From Gammaproteobacteria bacterium (GTDB lineage Bacteria; Pseudomonadota; Gammaproteobacteria; Enterobacterales; Alteromonadaceae), in assembly GCA_013373245.1 (NCBI GenBank), contig JABXID010000122.1:1-46518 (forward strand): a stretch of 46,518 nucleotides of DNA, written 5' to 3'. Every line of letters begins with the position of its first letter. The first letter of the stretch is position 1. The notes below the pieces were generated by a model. That model had not been told where the DNA came from. It did no database searches and was given only the letters and a program-made list of their open reading frames with translations. This document shows, piece by piece, positions 46,460 to 46,518 of this stretch. The position numbers and the translations under genes were made by a program.

Positions 46460-46518
46460 ACAACCGTAGCTCAGTTGGTTAGAGCACCACCTTGACATGG
46501 TGGGGGTCGGTGGTTCGA
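46460..46518 (+). tRNA. tRNA-Val (GAC), 3' end cut by window
   Basis: Acceptor strand ACAACCG, then TAGCTC, D-loop AGTTGGTTA, GAGC, and the anticodon arm CCACC-TTGACAT-GGTGG, which puts GAC at positions 34-36, so valine. GGTTCGA at the end is the T-loop start. About 59 of some 77 bases are present; the 3' acceptor half lies beyond the window. The D and anticodon arms nearly match E. coli tRNA-Val(GAC). Confidence 0.93.

Noticed and set aside
1..46518. Mobile element, prophage or CRISPR array
   Set aside because: No transposase, integrase, phage structural genes or spaced direct repeats were seen; gene content is core and ordered as in related bacteria.

Overview
The window reads as chromosomal housekeeping DNA from a marine gammaproteobacterium of the Alteromonadales type. 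My best guess is the Colwelliaceae (Colwellia, Thalassotalea or Psychrosphaera-like), judged from AT-rich DNA, protein similarity as I recognise it, and gene orders shared with Shewanella, Pseudomonas and E. coli. I see no prophage, insertion sequence, CRISPR array, plasmid gene or obvious island. Coding density is high and almost every gene belongs to a known family.

Layout. 1-6015: end of dbpA, xthA, convergent yfbV, then the acetate pathway pair ackA-pta. 6016-6365: the only gene-free stretch above 300 bases, holding a hairpin with a DnaA box. 6366-9765: a run of an ACT-domain protein, a PTS EIIA-like protein that lacks the phosphorylated histidine, yffB, dapE, an M15 peptidase and a small DUF2897 protein, several with overlapping ends. 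9881-13464: a large AsmA/DUF748-like envelope protein and pfkA. 13461-20159: yaeQ, a FetB-type permease and a complete biotin pathway, bioBFCD on the minus strand and bioA on the plus strand, with a BirA-type operator between them. 20169-21007: a small P-loop kinase-like protein and a three-helix membrane protein.

21224-28049: asnS, a DUF3010 protein, a stand-alone receiver, pepE, a convergent SPOUT methyltransferase, sppA and ansA. 28065-36996: one long minus-strand block comEC-msbA-lpxK-ycaR-kdsB followed by an RluA-type pseudouridine synthase, tcdA and a 2-hydroxyacid dehydrogenase; its centre makes and exports lipid A and Kdo. 37127-43089: DUF2062, pyrC, pgm-seqA (minus), ybfF, DUF2788, ybfE and fldA. 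43175-46241: a minus-strand group of a psrA-type TetR regulator, nagZ and a DASS transporter. 46460-46518: the 5' part of tRNA-Val(GAC), cut by the window end.

I did not find a convincing new multi-gene system. The best leads are regulatory or small. A promoter, the sppA terminator and the ansA ribosome binding site are nested so that read-through RNA should hide the ansA Shine-Dalgarno while promoter-made RNA should not. The EIIA-like protein has lost its phosphorylation site and is paired with an ACT-domain protein. DUF3010 may have an RNase H-like fold. Candidate BirA and PsrA operators and unexplained inverted repeats lie before ackA, before the ACT gene and after ybfF. All functional calls come from reading the sequence and family knowledge; no search was run.
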